Assembly (NCBI RefSeq): GCF_902459465.1
Contig: NW_022985716.1
Coordinates: 1 to 64,000 of the forward strand
Direction: 5' to 3'
Source of the DNA: Asterias rubens
Taxonomy: Eukaryota > Echinodermata > Asteroidea > Forcipulatida > Asteriidae
DNA: 64,000 bases
The notes below the pieces were generated by a model. That model was not told the origin of the DNA. It saw only the letters and a program-made list of their open reading frames with translations, and did not search any database. Positions 63,640 through 64,000 of this stretch are shown one piece after another. The position numbers and the translations under genes are program-made. Position 1 is the first letter of the stretch. The number at the start of each line of letters is the position of its first letter.

Positions 63640-64000
63640 GTAAAGAACGTAAAACCGGTGTGGCAGCAGATTCTGTGTGTCCCCCCCCCCCCGATATTCC
63701 ACCCCCCCCCCCATTTGGCAAACTGTGTACAAACTTCTTCTGATAGCGCCCTCTTTTGAATCTTCCTCCTCAGCCCATGTTAATTTTGCATGGGAACGAA
63801 TCTCCGGCGGATAGAATTCCCTGGGATACCGGGTCCGAATGGATTGATAAGGTTTATGGCTGTACATTGCTCAAAGGGCCTATTCATCGCAGTAATCAAC
63901 AGCCAAAGCCGTAGCCGAAGTCGATTGATTCAGGTGTAGCCTAATCAACCCGTACCTGACTATAACTTATGGCTGTGGCTTCGGCTAGATCACAAAGCAG
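63640..64000 (+). other. Intron of the ODAD-type gene, window edge
   Basis: It contains two C-homopolymer runs (63680-63710), then words of a foldback MITE (AGCCAAAGCCGTAGCCGAAG near 63901, and GCTGTGGCTTCGGCTAGATC at the edge). No exon is seen. Confidence 0.5.

Overview
The window is animal nuclear DNA: long introns with GT-AG boundaries, small exons, and a very high density of tandem repeats, foldback transposons and tRNA-derived SINEs. The protein matches (OGFOD2, ANAPC7, a GT31 glycosyltransferase, secreted C-type lectins, a cilium docking-complex coiled coil) point to a marine invertebrate deuterostome. An echinoderm, probably a sea star, is my best inference, but no sequence here settles it. 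Homology statements rest on recalled human proteins and were not computed.

Layout, left to right: foldback and MITE-rich DNA (1-5.1 kb); an intronless secreted QPD-type C-type lectin on the minus strand (5301-5786) with a TATA box; a duplicated copy of its upstream region (6.9-7.3 kb); OGFOD2 on plus in seven coding exons (8449-16592, 349 residues); a partly resolved conserved gene of unknown function on minus (19266-21946); a 2-kb, 53-bp satellite (22.5-24.5 kb); ANAPC7 on plus in fifteen coding exons (25715-46772, 563 residues); repeat-rich intergenic DNA including an array of 33-bp palindromes (51.4-51.9 kb); an intronless GT31 beta-1,3-galactosyltransferase-like gene on minus (53987-55129); a C-type lectin/PAN gene on minus broken by a 156-bp MITE (56334-57211); and the 5' end of an ODAD1/CCDC63-family outer-dynein-arm docking gene on plus (from 62604, cut by the right edge).

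The genes are not an operon and share no single pathway: one 2OG oxygenase, one APC/C subunit, one ciliary gene, one Golgi enzyme and two lectins. The human orthologues of OGFOD2, ANAPC7 and CCDC63 all lie on 12q24, so part of the neighbourhood may be ancient linkage.

The most striking feature is at ANAPC7 exon 3. Its 5' splice site and flanking bases have been amplified into 30 tandem 21-bp units, almost every one carrying GTAAGT, in frame and without stops. This could give variable heptapeptide insertions or act as a splice-donor array. A second theme is transposons placed against splice sites or inside other repeats; one nested insertion shows TTAA target-site use directly.
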